20,657 bases of DNA from Acidimicrobiales bacterium (GTDB taxonomy: Bacteria > Actinomycetota > Acidimicrobiia > Acidimicrobiales > Palsa-688): the NCBI GenBank assembly GCA_019241495.1, contig JAFAWZ010000040.1:1-20657 (forward strand), in the 5' to 3' direction. The position numbers were made by a program, and so were the translations under genes. Under the pieces are notes generated by a model. The model made no database searches, was not told where the DNA came from, and saw only the letters and a program-made list of their open reading frames with translations. This document shows, piece by piece, positions 1 through 7,837 of this stretch. Each line of letters begins with the position of its first letter. Position 1 is the first letter of the stretch.

Positions 1-730
1 CCTGGAGAAGGCAAGGTAGAACTTCGTTTGGAGCAGCTCCTAATCTCGGAGGACCACCTGTTCGGTGACGGTCATGTGTATGTCACCCCATCTATCATCA
101 GATGCGGGGTATCCGCACCAGCCCTGTGGCTACGGTTGGCATGAATAGTCCGCATTCTCAGTGCCAGAAAGTGCGGGGGCAGAGACCGCGGTAGCCGACT
201 TCAGGCGTCATTCGCAGCCTCGGCTCGGCACCCCCGACGTTGCTTCGCTCGCCGCAACACGTCGACGGACTTTCGCCGCTGAAGCTCGCGTTGCCGGTTG
301 GCCCCATTCTCCCTCGCCGCCGGGCCGGCAGTCATCCCCTTCGAATTGGTGGGCATCGGGTGAATTCGCTCCTCTGGTTCCCATCCGGGAGACTCTCCCC
401 CCAACCTCCGGGCAGTTCTTACCCCTCCGAATGCCCATCGAAACGCCGGCGTCCTGGGCCGCCGGCACCTATGTAAAGGTGCGCCCCAGTACCCGATCCC
501 CAGCGCCCAGCGTCCTCCCGGCGCCACTCGACCTCACCCACCAGGGTCAGTATCCTCTCCGTCCCCGCGGATAGTCACATAGCCTGCCATGTTCGGCGAC
601 GTTTGAGGATGTCGAGAAAGTCGCCGGAGGGCACGAAGAAGAAGGCGCCACTAGAGATTGGGCATCATCCGCGGCCGACCCATGCCGGCGAAGGCTTTCT
701 CGGGCATCTGGAATGTGCCAGGGTGAGAGC
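1..730. other. Left end without a confident gene
   Basis: No reading frame here has convincing protein-family content. Several overlapping frames are open on both strands between about 160 and 570, but they are rich in Pro, Arg and Ser and look like by-products of high GC. On the minus strand an ATG at 75-73 starts a short frame (MTVTEQVVLRD) that meets TAG at 42-40; the same frame stays open beyond the stop to the window edge. An imperfect inverted repeat (85-93 with 100-110) lies just upstream of that ATG and could be an operator. The stretch 160-570 may hold a structured RNA or an old element, but I cannot identify it. Confidence 0.3.
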
Positions 731-1216
731 ATGGACGCGAAGGAGAGCTTTGACAGGTTGGTCTCGGACCTGGACTACCCGATGTTCATCGTTACTGTGG
801 CGGCGCGCGGTGAACGGGCCGGATGCCTCGTGGGGTTCGTTACCCAGGCAAGCATCGACCCACCTCGCCTGCTCGTGATGCTGTCGAAGGCCAACCGCAC
901 CTACGACCTTGCCCAAGTTGCCGACTCCCTGGCCGTTCACTTCCTCCACGAGGGTAACGACGACCTGGCGCGGCTCTTCGGGGAAGAGACGGGCGACGAC
1001 ACCGATAAGTTCGCTGCTTGCGAATGGCATGAGGAAAGCAGCGGCCCGGCACTGGTCGGCACTAGGGGATGGGTGGGCGGCACGGTCCTGTACCGCCTCG
1101 ACAGTGGAGATCACGTCGCCCACCTGCTCGCCGTCGACGCTGCGTTCATCGACGTGCCCGGAGCCCCGCTGGCGTTCCAGAATGTGCGCGATCTTGAGCC
1201 TGGCCATCCGTCCTGA
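731..1216 (+). CDS. Flavin reductase-like FMN-binding split-barrel protein
   Basis: The 161-residue product resembles the flavin reductase-like domain family, small split beta-barrel proteins that bind FMN and either reduce free flavin with NAD(P)H or act as the reductase partner of a monooxygenase. The N-terminus (YPMFIVTVAARGERAGCLVG), the segment FVTQASIDPPRLLVMLSK and the following SLAVHFLHEGNDDLARLFGEE match the family order of strands and the flavin-contacting loops. The C-terminal part contains the HLLAVDAAF strand. I chose the ATG at 731, with GGTGAG just upstream, over an in-frame ATG at 713 that lacks a ribosome site. It is convergent with the catalase gene, so no operon partner identifies its substrate. 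The family call is good; the specific reaction is unknown. An F420 or haem-binding relative of the split-barrel fold is the main alternative. Confidence 0.8.
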   Translation: MDAKESFDRLVSDLDYPMFIVTVAARGERAGCLVGFVTQASIDPPRLLVMLSKANRTYDLAQVADSLAVHFLHEGNDDLARLFGEETGDDTDKFAACEWHEESSGPALVGTRGWVGGTVLYRLDSGDHVAHLLAVDAAFIDVPGAPLAFQNVRDLEPGHPS

Positions 1217-1456
1217 TGACCACGCCGATCTGGATCGGGACTGTCTCGACGGCGACTCCCCCAGGGTCAGCGAGGATACGACATCCCTTCCGCTGTGTCT
1301 CCTCGAAAATTTCGACCTTTCTAGCCGCACGATCGGAATGCAGACCCTTCGGACGGTCTCGGATCAGACGGGTTGGATCAGCGTTGGCTGCGCCGGTTGG
1401 AGTCGTATCTGCTCCTCGTCTCCGACCTGGTGGGATGGCGTCGCCGGTGGGCCGTT

Positions 1457-2968
1457 TCAGGTCTGGATGGGTGAGTCGAGGAGCTTGTTCTCGTCTCCTG
1501 ATTTTCGTAGTTGGAGGCAGGCTGTTTCGATTTGCTCACCGATGGCTTTGTCTATGTTGCGCCAGTACTCGAAGACTCGGTGCAGCATATCGTCTCGGGT
1601 GACGGCGGCGGCGTGTCCGGCGACGTTTTGGACGAGCCGTTGGCGTGCGGCGTCGTCGAGGATGTAGTTGATCATGGTGTTGGCTTGGCCGTAGTCGTCG
1701 TCCTCGGCGTGGGGGGTGTAGGCCGCCCGGACTATGTCGCCGTCGGCTGCCCACACGGCCTGCTCGGCATAGGTTTGGCTGTCGGCGGCGGGGGCGCCTT
1801 CGACCGAGTTGGGGTAGTACACCGGGTCGGTGACGTTGTCGATCCGCATGGTCCCGTCTTTGGAGTAGGCCCGAACCTCGACCTTGGGTCGGTTGACGGG
1901 GATCTGTTGGTAGTTGACGCCTAGTCGAGCGCGGTGGGCGTCGGCGTAAGCGAACCCTCGGGCGAGCAGCATTTTGTCCGGGGACAGGCCGGTGCCGGGG
2001 ACGATGTTGTTGGGCTGGAATGCCGCCTGTTCCATCTCGGTGTGGTAGTCGGTGACGTTGCGGTCGAGCGTGAGCTTGCCGACCTCGACGAGGGGGTAGT
2101 CGCCGTGTGGCCACACTTTGGTCAGGTCGAAGGGGTTGAACCGGTAGTCCTTGGCCTCTTCGAAGGGCATGATCTGCATCTTCAGGGTCCAGCTCGGGAA
2201 CTCGCCCCGTTCGATGGCGTTGAACAGGTCGCGCTGGTGGTAATCCCCGTCCTCACCGGCGATGCGGTCGGCGTCGTCCTGGGTCAGGAACTCGATGCCC
2301 TGGTCGGTCTTGAAGTGGTACTTCACCCAGAACCGTTCGCCGCGGGCGTTTACCCACATATAGGTGTGCGAGGAGTAGCCGTTCATGTGGCGCCAGGACA
2401 TCGGGATGCCTCGGTCGCCCATGAGCCAGGTGACCATGTGGGCCGATTCGGGCGAGAGGGTCCAGAAGTCCCACTGCATGTCGGCGCTACGCAGGTTGCT
2501 GGCCGCGAGCCGCTTCTGGGAGCGGATGAAGTTCTGGAACTTCATCGGATCTTTGACGAAGAAGATAGGAGTGTTGTTGCCGACGATATCGAGGTTGCCC
2601 TCGGACGTGTAGAATTTGATGGCGAAGCCGCGGGGGTCGCGCCAGGTGTCGGGTGAGCCCCGCTCGCCGGCCACGGTCGAGAAGCGGATGACCAGGCCGG
2701 TCTGGGCGCCGGGCTGGAACACCGCGGCCTTGGTGTAGCGGCTGACGTCGTTGGTGACGGTGAAGGACCCGAAGGCGCCGCCGCCTTTAGCGTGGGGCTG
2801 GCGTTCGGGGATCCGCTCGCGGTTGAAGTTCGCCATCTGCTCGATCAAGTAGGAGTCCTGGAGCAGAATGGGGCCGTCGGGCCCGACCGTGAGCGAGTGC
2901 TCCTGGTCGGCTACGGGGATCCCAGCGTCAGTCGTGGTCGGCGGATGTCCAAAGGACGATTCGGTCAT
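1457..2968 (-). CDS. katA: Haem catalase (monofunctional, small-subunit type)
   Basis: This 503-residue protein converts hydrogen peroxide to water and oxygen in the cytoplasm. The catalytic histidine is visible in RERIPERQPHAKG (His59), the active-site asparagine in GNNTPIFF (Asn132), and the proximal haem ligand in the signature RGFAYADAH (Tyr341). The length fits the small-subunit (about 480-505 residue) catalases and there is no C-terminal flavodoxin-like domain of the large-subunit type. The start is the ATG at 2968: AAAGGAG lies 5 bases upstream, whereas the longer frame starting at 3049 has an unlikely N-terminal sequence and no ribosome site. It is transcribed alone, convergent with the flavin-reductase-like gene. 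No SigB/SigF-type promoter was seen upstream. The symbol is given by family only; other catalase names are possible. Confidence 0.97.
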   Translation of the reverse strand: MTESSFGHPPTTTDAGIPVADQEHSLTVGPDGPILLQDSYLIEQMANFNRERIPERQPHAKGGGAFGSFTVTNDVSRYTKAAVFQPGAQTGLVIRFSTVAGERGSPDTWRDPRGFAIKFYTSEGNLDIVGNNTPIFFVKDPMKFQNFIRSQKRLAASNLRSADMQWDFWTLSPESAHMVTWLMGDRGIPMSWRHMNGYSSHTYMWVNARGERFWVKYHFKTDQGIEFLTQDDADRIAGEDGDYHQRDLFNAIERGEFPSWTLKMQIMPFEEAKDYRFNPFDLTKVWPHGDYPLVEVGKLTLDRNVTDYHTEMEQAAFQPNNIVPGTGLSPDKMLLARGFAYADAHRARLGVNYQQIPVNRPKVEVRAYSKDGTMRIDNVTDPVYYPNSVEGAPAADSQTYAEQAVWAADGDIVRAAYTPHAEDDDYGQANTMINYILDDAARQRLVQNVAGHAAAVTRDDMLHRVFEYWRNIDKAIGEQIETACLQLRKSGDENKLLDSPIQT

Positions 2969-3345
2969 ACGGCTCCTTTCACCGAGACAAGGCAGTAGCA
3001 CCGTTGCGCCCCACCACTTTGTTGTTCCCCTCTGCAGCGGGCCATACACGAGTTTCCGGCTACGCGGTAGAACTCCATGGAGCTCGACGCGCCGCGAGAG
3101 ACGGTTCGGTGACCGCCCTCATCCCAGTTGCGGCGGTGGAATAGGCCGGGCATGAGCGAGGCCGCCGGTATGGTCCAGGTCTATCGCGGGGCCCTTGGGA
3201 GCCGGGTGCATGACGATGTGCTTGGGTGGTTCAGTCGGGCTGTCTACTCGGGTCACACCTCGATCCGCTGGCCTTTGGGGTTACGAGATGGCCCAGGGGA
3301 GAAGAACAGGTGGACTAGGCCACCCGACTGCGTGAGGAGGCGAAC
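2969..3345. other. Intergenic region upstream of catalase
   Basis: This 377-base gap separates the divergent catalase gene and the small membrane-protein gene. It should hold promoters for both, but I find no clear -35/-10 pair. Short open frames cross it on both strands; none has recognisable content. Confidence 0.35.
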
Positions 3346-3614
3346 ATGCAACAGCCGGTACCCGGCGAAGGCAACGGGATGCCCGGTGGCGAGATGGAGC
3401 CTGGTGATAGCGGTTCCTGCCAGCCGACCCGCTGCGAGCGAATTTCGAGTCGGTCTTCGTTCGGCTCGTGGCGACAGGCGGGGTCGTGGGGATCGGCACG
3501 GCGGTCGGAGCCATCCTGGGCAGCAGCAACGTCGCCGGGTGGAGCACAGGGCTGATCGTTTCGGTCTTGAGTGTCGTCTTGGCCAGCATCTTGTGGCGCT
3601 CACGCCGTCTCTGA
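3346..3614 (+). pseudogene. Small two-helix membrane protein, frameshifted (copy 1)
   Basis: An ATG at 3346 sits 5 bases after a perfect AGGAGG, and the frame begins MQQPVPGEGNGMPGGEMEPG, a plausible cytoplasmic tail. That frame then runs into unlikely sequence. A second frame, open from about 3410 to the TGA at 3612, encodes two hydrophobic helices (VVGIGTAVGAILG and TGLIVSVLSVVLASILW) and ends WRSRRL. Joining them needs a one-base correction between about 3403 and 3425; the interval is 269 bases, one short of 90 codons. A related sequence, also frameshifted, lies at 19309-19522. The conserved membrane part argues that this was a real gene of about 89 residues. It may be a recent pseudogene, a sequencing error or, less likely, a programmed shift. 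I do not recognise a named family. Confidence 0.6.
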
Positions 3615-3626
3615 AATCGCCCGACT

Positions 3627-3652
3627 GGTTTGCGGCCGAAGCCCGAGGGTAT
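3627..3652 (+). promoter_or_regulatory. SigB/SigF-type promoter for the otsA unit
   Basis: GGTTT (3627-3631), 15 bases, then GGGTAT (3647-3652). This matches the consensus known for the general-stress sigma factors SigB of Bacillus and SigF of mycobacteria (GTTT about 15 bases before GGGTAT). Transcription would start near 3659, just ahead of the hydrophobic peptide gene and OtsA. Assignment to a stress sigma factor is inferred from the match. Confidence 0.6.
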
Positions 3653-3662
3653 GGAAAATGCC

Positions 3663-3800
3663 ATGCTCTTTGATGTTGTCGTCGCTATCGTGATCGTTGC
3701 TGTCGCCGCAGTCCTCGGGATCGTGGTGCATCCCCTGATGTGGCTGATTGTGATCGTCGCTGTGCTCTGGCTGTTCGGCCGATCCCGGGCCCGAGCTTGA
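3663..3800 (+). CDS. Hydrophobic membrane peptide, 45 residues
   Basis: The ATG at 3663 opens a 45-residue frame that is almost entirely two hydrophobic segments (DVVVAIVIVAVAAVLGIVV and MWLIVIVAVLWLFG) separated by HPL, ending in the basic tail RSRARA. The shape resembles the short Lmo0937-like hydrophobic peptides of stress regulons, but I cannot prove homology at this length. An in-frame ATG at 3651 overlaps the predicted -10 element, so 3663 is the better start; the mRNA would then be nearly leaderless. The gene ends 10 bases before the OtsA start and is probably co-transcribed with it. A role in the membrane under stress is inference only. Confidence 0.6.
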   Translation: MLFDVVVAIVIVAVAAVLGIVVHPLMWLIVIVAVLWLFGRSRARA

Positions 3801-3810
3801 CCCCAACCCG

Positions 3811-5211
3811 GTGAAGTCGCGCAGCGAGGCGCTGGTGATCGTCGCCAACCGTCTGCCGGTTGAACGGCCCGACGCGGCGACGCCCTGGAAGAAAAGTTCG
3901 GGCGGCTTGGTATCGGCCCTGGTACCTGTACAGCAGGCGAAGGCGGGCACGTGGATTGGCTGGGGCGGGACCGCCGACGAAGAACTCGCACCGTTCCGAG
4001 TCGAGGGGATGTCGCTGCAACCGGTCGCTCTGAGCAGGTCCGAGATCGAGCGTTACTACGAAGGATTCGCGAACGCTACGTTGTGGCCGCTCTACCACGA
4101 CGTCACCGGCGAGGCCATCTTCGACCGTGGGTGGTGGGAGTCGTACGTGCTGGTGAATCGACGCTTCGCCAAAGCGGCAGCGCAGGCCGCGCCCCGAGGC
4201 GGGACGGTGTGGGTCCACGACTACCAGCTGCAGCTGGTCCCGGCGATGCTTCGAAAAGCGCGCCCGGACGTCCGGATCGGGTGGTTCGACCACATCCCGT
4301 TTCCGGGATACGAGATCTATTCTCGCCTACCTTGGCGTGAGCAGATCGTGAAGGGCCTTCTGGGCGCAGACCTGCTCGGCTTCCAGCGCCGTGACGACGC
4401 CGCCAACTTCCTCAGGGCGGCCAGACGGTGCGCGGGCGTCGTCACTCGGGGATCGATGGCCGACTACCGCGGGCGGCCGATACGCGTTGGCGCCTTTCCT
4501 ATCTCGGTGGACGCCAAAGAGCTCGTCCGCCTGGCCCGTGACTGCGGCACGCTCGACCGGGCGGCGCAGATCCGCACCGAACTCGGCGACCCCGAAGTGG
4601 TACTGCTCGGTGTCGACCGCCTCGACTACACGAAGGGGATCATCAACCGGCTGCGCGCCTATGCCGAGCTGCTCGAAGAAGGCACCGTGGCGCCTCCCCG
4701 GACGGTACTGATCCAGGTGGCCAGCCCCAGCCGGGAACGGGTCAGGGAGTACCAGCTACTCCGGGACGAGCTCGAGACGCTGGTCGGGCGGATCAACGGC
4801 GACTACTCGAGCGTGGGGCACCCCGCCATCCACTACCTGCATCAATCGTTCCCCAAAGAAGAGATGGCGGCCATGTACCTGGCCGCGGACGTCATGCTCG
4901 TCACCCCCCTCAAAGACGGCATGAACCTGGTGGCAAAAGAATACGTGGCGTGCCGCCACGACGAGGCCGGCACGCTCGTGCTCTCGGAGTTCGCCGGGGC
5001 CGCCGATGACCTCAAGCAGGCGATCCTGGTCAACCCGTGGGACATCGACGGCATGAAGACAGCTATCCGCCAAGCGCTCGATCAGCCCAGCAAGGTCGGC
5101 CGGCGGACCATGCGGGCCATGAGGAGCCACGTCTTCACCGAGGACGTCCACCATTGGGCCGCCGCCTTCCTCGGCGCCCTCCAACTCACGACCGACCCTG
5201 ACGACGCGTGA
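3811..5211 (+). CDS. otsA: Trehalose-6-phosphate synthase (GT20 family)
   Basis: OtsA transfers glucose from a nucleotide-glucose donor to glucose-6-phosphate, giving trehalose-6-phosphate, the first step of the OtsA-OtsB route to the osmoprotectant trehalose. The 466-residue product has the family blocks in order: VANRLPV (11-17), SSGGLVSAL, GWGG, TLWPLYH, WVHDYQLQLVPAMLR, HIPFPGYEIYSRLPWR, LLGADLLGFQ, GVDRLDYTKGI with the donor-phosphate-binding R and K, ASPSRERV, and TPLKDGMNLVAKEYVA near the C-terminus. Length is normal. The start is a GTG 10 bases after the hydrophobic peptide gene; no strong ribosome site is visible, so translation may be coupled. No otsB phosphatase is next to it; instead a metallopeptidase gene overlaps its stop by 4 bases. 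The SigB/SigF-like promoter at 3627-3652 probably drives it. Confidence 0.97.
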   Translation: MKSRSEALVIVANRLPVERPDAATPWKKSSGGLVSALVPVQQAKAGTWIGWGGTADEELAPFRVEGMSLQPVALSRSEIERYYEGFANATLWPLYHDVTGEAIFDRGWWESYVLVNRRFAKAAAQAAPRGGTVWVHDYQLQLVPAMLRKARPDVRIGWFDHIPFPGYEIYSRLPWREQIVKGLLGADLLGFQRRDDAANFLRAARRCAGVVTRGSMADYRGRPIRVGAFPISVDAKELVRLARDCGTLDRAAQIRTELGDPEVVLLGVDRLDYTKGIINRLRAYAELLEEGTVAPPRTVLIQVASPSRERVREYQLLRDELETLVGRINGDYSSVGHPAIHYLHQSFPKEEMAAMYLAADVMLVTPLKDGMNLVAKEYVACRHDEAGTLVLSEFAGAADDLKQAILVNPWDIDGMKTAIRQALDQPSKVGRRTMRAMRSHVFTEDVHHWAAAFLGALQLTTDPDDA

Positions 5212-6176
5212 AAGTTTTCCACTGCGAGCGCTGCGGCCATGCGCTGTTCTTCGACAACACGGTCTGTCTGGGGTGCTCGTCGCCGATCGGCTACGCAGAC
5301 GACCAACAGGAGCTCCGACTTCTCGGCGAGATCGACCGGTCACGTTGCGACAACTTCGATGTCATCGGGTGTAACTGGACGGTCCGATCCCCCCGCGGCG
5401 GCTTGTGTCGCTCCTGCGCTCTCACCAGAATCCAGCCGGCGAACAGCGACGACAGGGGCTTCGGGCAGTGGGCTGAAGCAGAGCGGGCCAAGAGGCGACT
5501 GATCTTCCAGCTCGACAACCTTGGCCTGCCGGTCCGAGCCCGAGACGACGACGCCGGCGGCGGTCTGGCCTTCGACCTCCTCTCGAGCCGCACGGAGAAG
5601 ATCGTCACCGGTCACGACGACGGGGTCATCACCCTCGATCTGGCCGAAGCCGACGACTTGCACCGTGAGCAGGTACGCCTCGAGCTGGACGAGGCGTATC
5701 GGACCCTGCTCGGCCACTTCCGCCACGAGATCGGCCACTACTACTGGCCGGTGCTGGTGGCCGACGCCGGCGATCTGGCCGAGTGCCGAACGTTGTTCGG
5801 CGACGACCGTGAGAGCTACGCCGACTCACTCAAACGTCACTACGACTCTCCATCGGACGACTGGGCCGGTCGCTGCATTTCCCGGTACGCCGGCATGCAC
5901 CCCTATGAGGACTGGGCCGAGACGTTCGCCCACTACCTCCACATCCTCGACCTCCTCCAGACCGCGTCCGAGTGGGGACTGCCATGCCAGTCTCGATCGT
6001 CAGCGATCGGTTTCGAGGCAGTTGTCGATCGCTGGCTGGACCTCTCCGTCGCGCTCAACGAAATCAACCGCTCGGTGGGCCACGGCGACCTGTATCCGTT
6101 CGTGCTGAGCGGTCCCGTCATGGAAAAGCTCGCCTTCGTCGACCGCATGGCCCGGCGGCATCTGCCCTCGGCCTGA
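5208..6176 (+). CDS. Zinc-ribbon putative zinc metallopeptidase
   Basis: The 322-residue protein has two cysteine clusters at the N-terminus (C6, C9, C20, C23, then C47, C55, C67, C70), a probable zinc ribbon, followed by a peptidase-like domain with HEIGH (173-177), the zincin HExxH motif. A second conserved acidic block, EDWAETFAHYLH (234-245), could give the third zinc ligand. This order matches the family annotated as zinc-ribbon plus putative zinc-binding metallopeptidase (Peptidase_Mx type). There is no signal peptide, so it should act in the cytoplasm; the substrate is unknown. The GTG start overlaps the otsA stop (GTGA), which implies co-translation with OtsA. The family assignment is strong; proteolytic activity is inferred from the motif. 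Confidence 0.88.
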   Translation: MKVFHCERCGHALFFDNTVCLGCSSPIGYADDQQELRLLGEIDRSRCDNFDVIGCNWTVRSPRGGLCRSCALTRIQPANSDDRGFGQWAEAERAKRRLIFQLDNLGLPVRARDDDAGGGLAFDLLSSRTEKIVTGHDDGVITLDLAEADDLHREQVRLELDEAYRTLLGHFRHEIGHYYWPVLVADAGDLAECRTLFGDDRESYADSLKRHYDSPSDDWAGRCISRYAGMHPYEDWAETFAHYLHILDLLQTASEWGLPCQSRSSAIGFEAVVDRWLDLSVALNEINRSVGHGDLYPFVLSGPVMEKLAFVDRMARRHLPSA

Positions 6177-6276
6177 CCTGCGCCTCCCGACGAATCCGAC
6201 TCGACGTACCCGTCCGGCGAAGCCGTCAGTCAAGGCAGATGTCGTTGGATTGGGTAGCTCTTTCGTGGCTTTCGGG

Positions 6277-7456
6277 TCAGCGCCCCTGGGTCGGTCCGTA
6301 CCAGCACAGCTGTAACAAGGTGGCGTCGTCGCGCAGGCGACCGGCGCAGAACACGCTGACGGCCTGTACGACTCGGCGCAGCACCTCCTCGGGCGGTCGC
6401 TCCGACGCCCATTCCTGCTCCCAGGTCCGGGCCAGGCGTTCGGTCCCGAACTCCTCGCCTTCCGGGGAGCGGCCTTCGATCACCCCGTCGGTGAAGAACA
6501 GTACTGAGTCACCAGGTTCGAGTTTCTCCACCGCCACCTGTCGGCACTCCCCGCCCAGACCGAGAGGCAGCGAAGGGACGCAATCCAAGACCCGGGCCAC
6601 CCGCTGGTCTCGCAACAGTAGCGGGGTTGGATGCCCGGCGCAGACCCACTCCATCGAGCCGTCGTCCAGATCGAGACGGCCCAGCACGGCGGTGACGAAC
6701 GCATCGCCGTCATAGTGGGAGCTAACGGCTTCGCTGATGGCCGCGTAGACGCGGGCTGGGGGTTCGTTGATGCGGCGGGCGTGCCGGTAGGCGCCCATCG
6801 CCAAGGTGGTCATCAGCGTGGACTCCACCCCGTGTCCCATCCCGTCGAAAACCGCCGCCTCCAGCACCCGGCGGTTCAGGGCATAGTCAAACGCGTCCCC
6901 CGCGATCTCATACGCCGGCTCCAGCCGGCCCGACGCCAGCACCTCGGAGCTTCGCACGCTCAACGGCGGCAGCAAGTCCCACTGCATACCCGCCGCCAAC
7001 GTCATCGGCTGGCCCCGGCGGCGGAGATGGAATAGGTCCGTGGTCCGGGCGAAACGCCCGTACCATCAAGCCGGCGAACAGACCCAACTGTACGCACTCC
7101 GACAACAAATCGTCATCGACCTCAGGGACGCTCAAGGCGACGACACCGGTTCGATCCCCCCGCTCCACCAGCGGCACCCACACCCTGACTCCGTCGTCGC
7201 GCTCCGCGGTCACCGGCTGACCAGTCACGAACGCCCGGCCCGCCATCGAACTGGCCACGTCCTCTTCGCCCCGCACCGGTTCGGATAGTTCCGGATCCAG
7301 CAGGATCGGCTGCAACACCACGCCCTGGAAGTCGACCAGATAGACCGCGACGTCGTATGCACCCAGGGGTTCAGCCGCAACCCTGAGCAAACGAACCAGA
7401 TCGCTCGGCATCGCCTGCGGTATCAACGCCAGAACCGGCCCCGTGTTCAAGCCCAC
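6277..7456 (-). pseudogene. GAF-SpoIIE phosphatase, split by a one-base frameshift
   Basis: Two adjacent minus-strand frames form one gene of about 393 codons. The first (GTG at 7456) encodes a GAF-like sensor (about residues 15-130). The second encodes a PP2C phosphatase of the SpoIIE/RsbU class: AGDAFDYAL and FDGMGHG carry metal-binding aspartates, followed by CAGHPTPLLL, VLFFTDGVIEG and a final RDDATLLQL. The linker typical of this family (DLFHLRRRG then MTLAAGMQWDLLPP) is in the phosphatase frame upstream of its first ATG, so the catalytic part did not start independently. One extra base in a run of three G (plus strand 7047-7049) explains the break. Such enzymes dephosphorylate STAS anti-anti-sigma proteins. 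Either the gene is newly inactivated or the base is an assembly error; the rest looks intact. A weaker alternative start is the ATG 15 codons in. Confidence 0.85.
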
Positions 7457-7617
7457 CCCGACAGTCTGGCCTCAGCCGCCCACCCACAAGCACTACTCGC
7501 CAGCGGCGTACCAAGTGCGACTGTTACGCAGTTTATACCTTAAAGACCGAAACCTCCAGATGACGATCACAAGCTCCCAAGTCTCAGTGGAGTGGACGCA
7601 GGGCCAAAAAACGGGAG

Positions 7618-7779
7618 ATGTCAGTCGACTGCGAGGTCATCGACCGGCCGCCGCGGCCCGCGATTCCTAACTATCACGCCGGGGTGCTCACGCTCATCAT
7701 GCCGGTGCGCGAGGCGGCCAAGCCCCGCAAGCGGGCCGTCACGACCAGCGACGCTGACAAGCAACTGGCATCGGCGTAG
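7618..7779 (+). pseudogene. C-terminal relic of an Hsp20 small heat-shock protein
   Basis: In this frame the segment HAGVLTLIMPVREAAKPRKR matches the end of the alpha-crystallin domain of Hsp20 proteins, where a strand of the form GVLT(V/L)xIPV is followed by AKPRK. The frame ends at TAG 7777-7779 after a short tail. Everything upstream that would make the rest of the domain (about 90 residues) is absent, and the ATG at 7618 touches the only purine-rich tract. I read it as a remnant left by a deletion. It fits the stress theme of the window and overlaps an unlikely N-terminal extension of the next gene. Confidence 0.6.
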
Positions 7780-7837
7780 GGACGCCGCTCAACCCACACT
7801 GCGCGGTCCCGCGAAGCAGGCCGGGCGGCAAACCACC

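Noticed and set aside
201..527. Minus-strand frame of 108 codons on the left flank.
   Set aside because: Basic, low in hydrophobic residues, with equally open frames on both strands; looked like a leader of a reverse-transcriptase intron, but no catalytic-RNA domain V motif or RT sequence is visible.
1216..1602. Plus-strand frame starting in a TGATG overlap with the flavin-reductase-like gene.
   Set aside because: Arg/Ser-rich composition, no ribosome site and long overlap with the 3' end of the catalase gene on the other strand.
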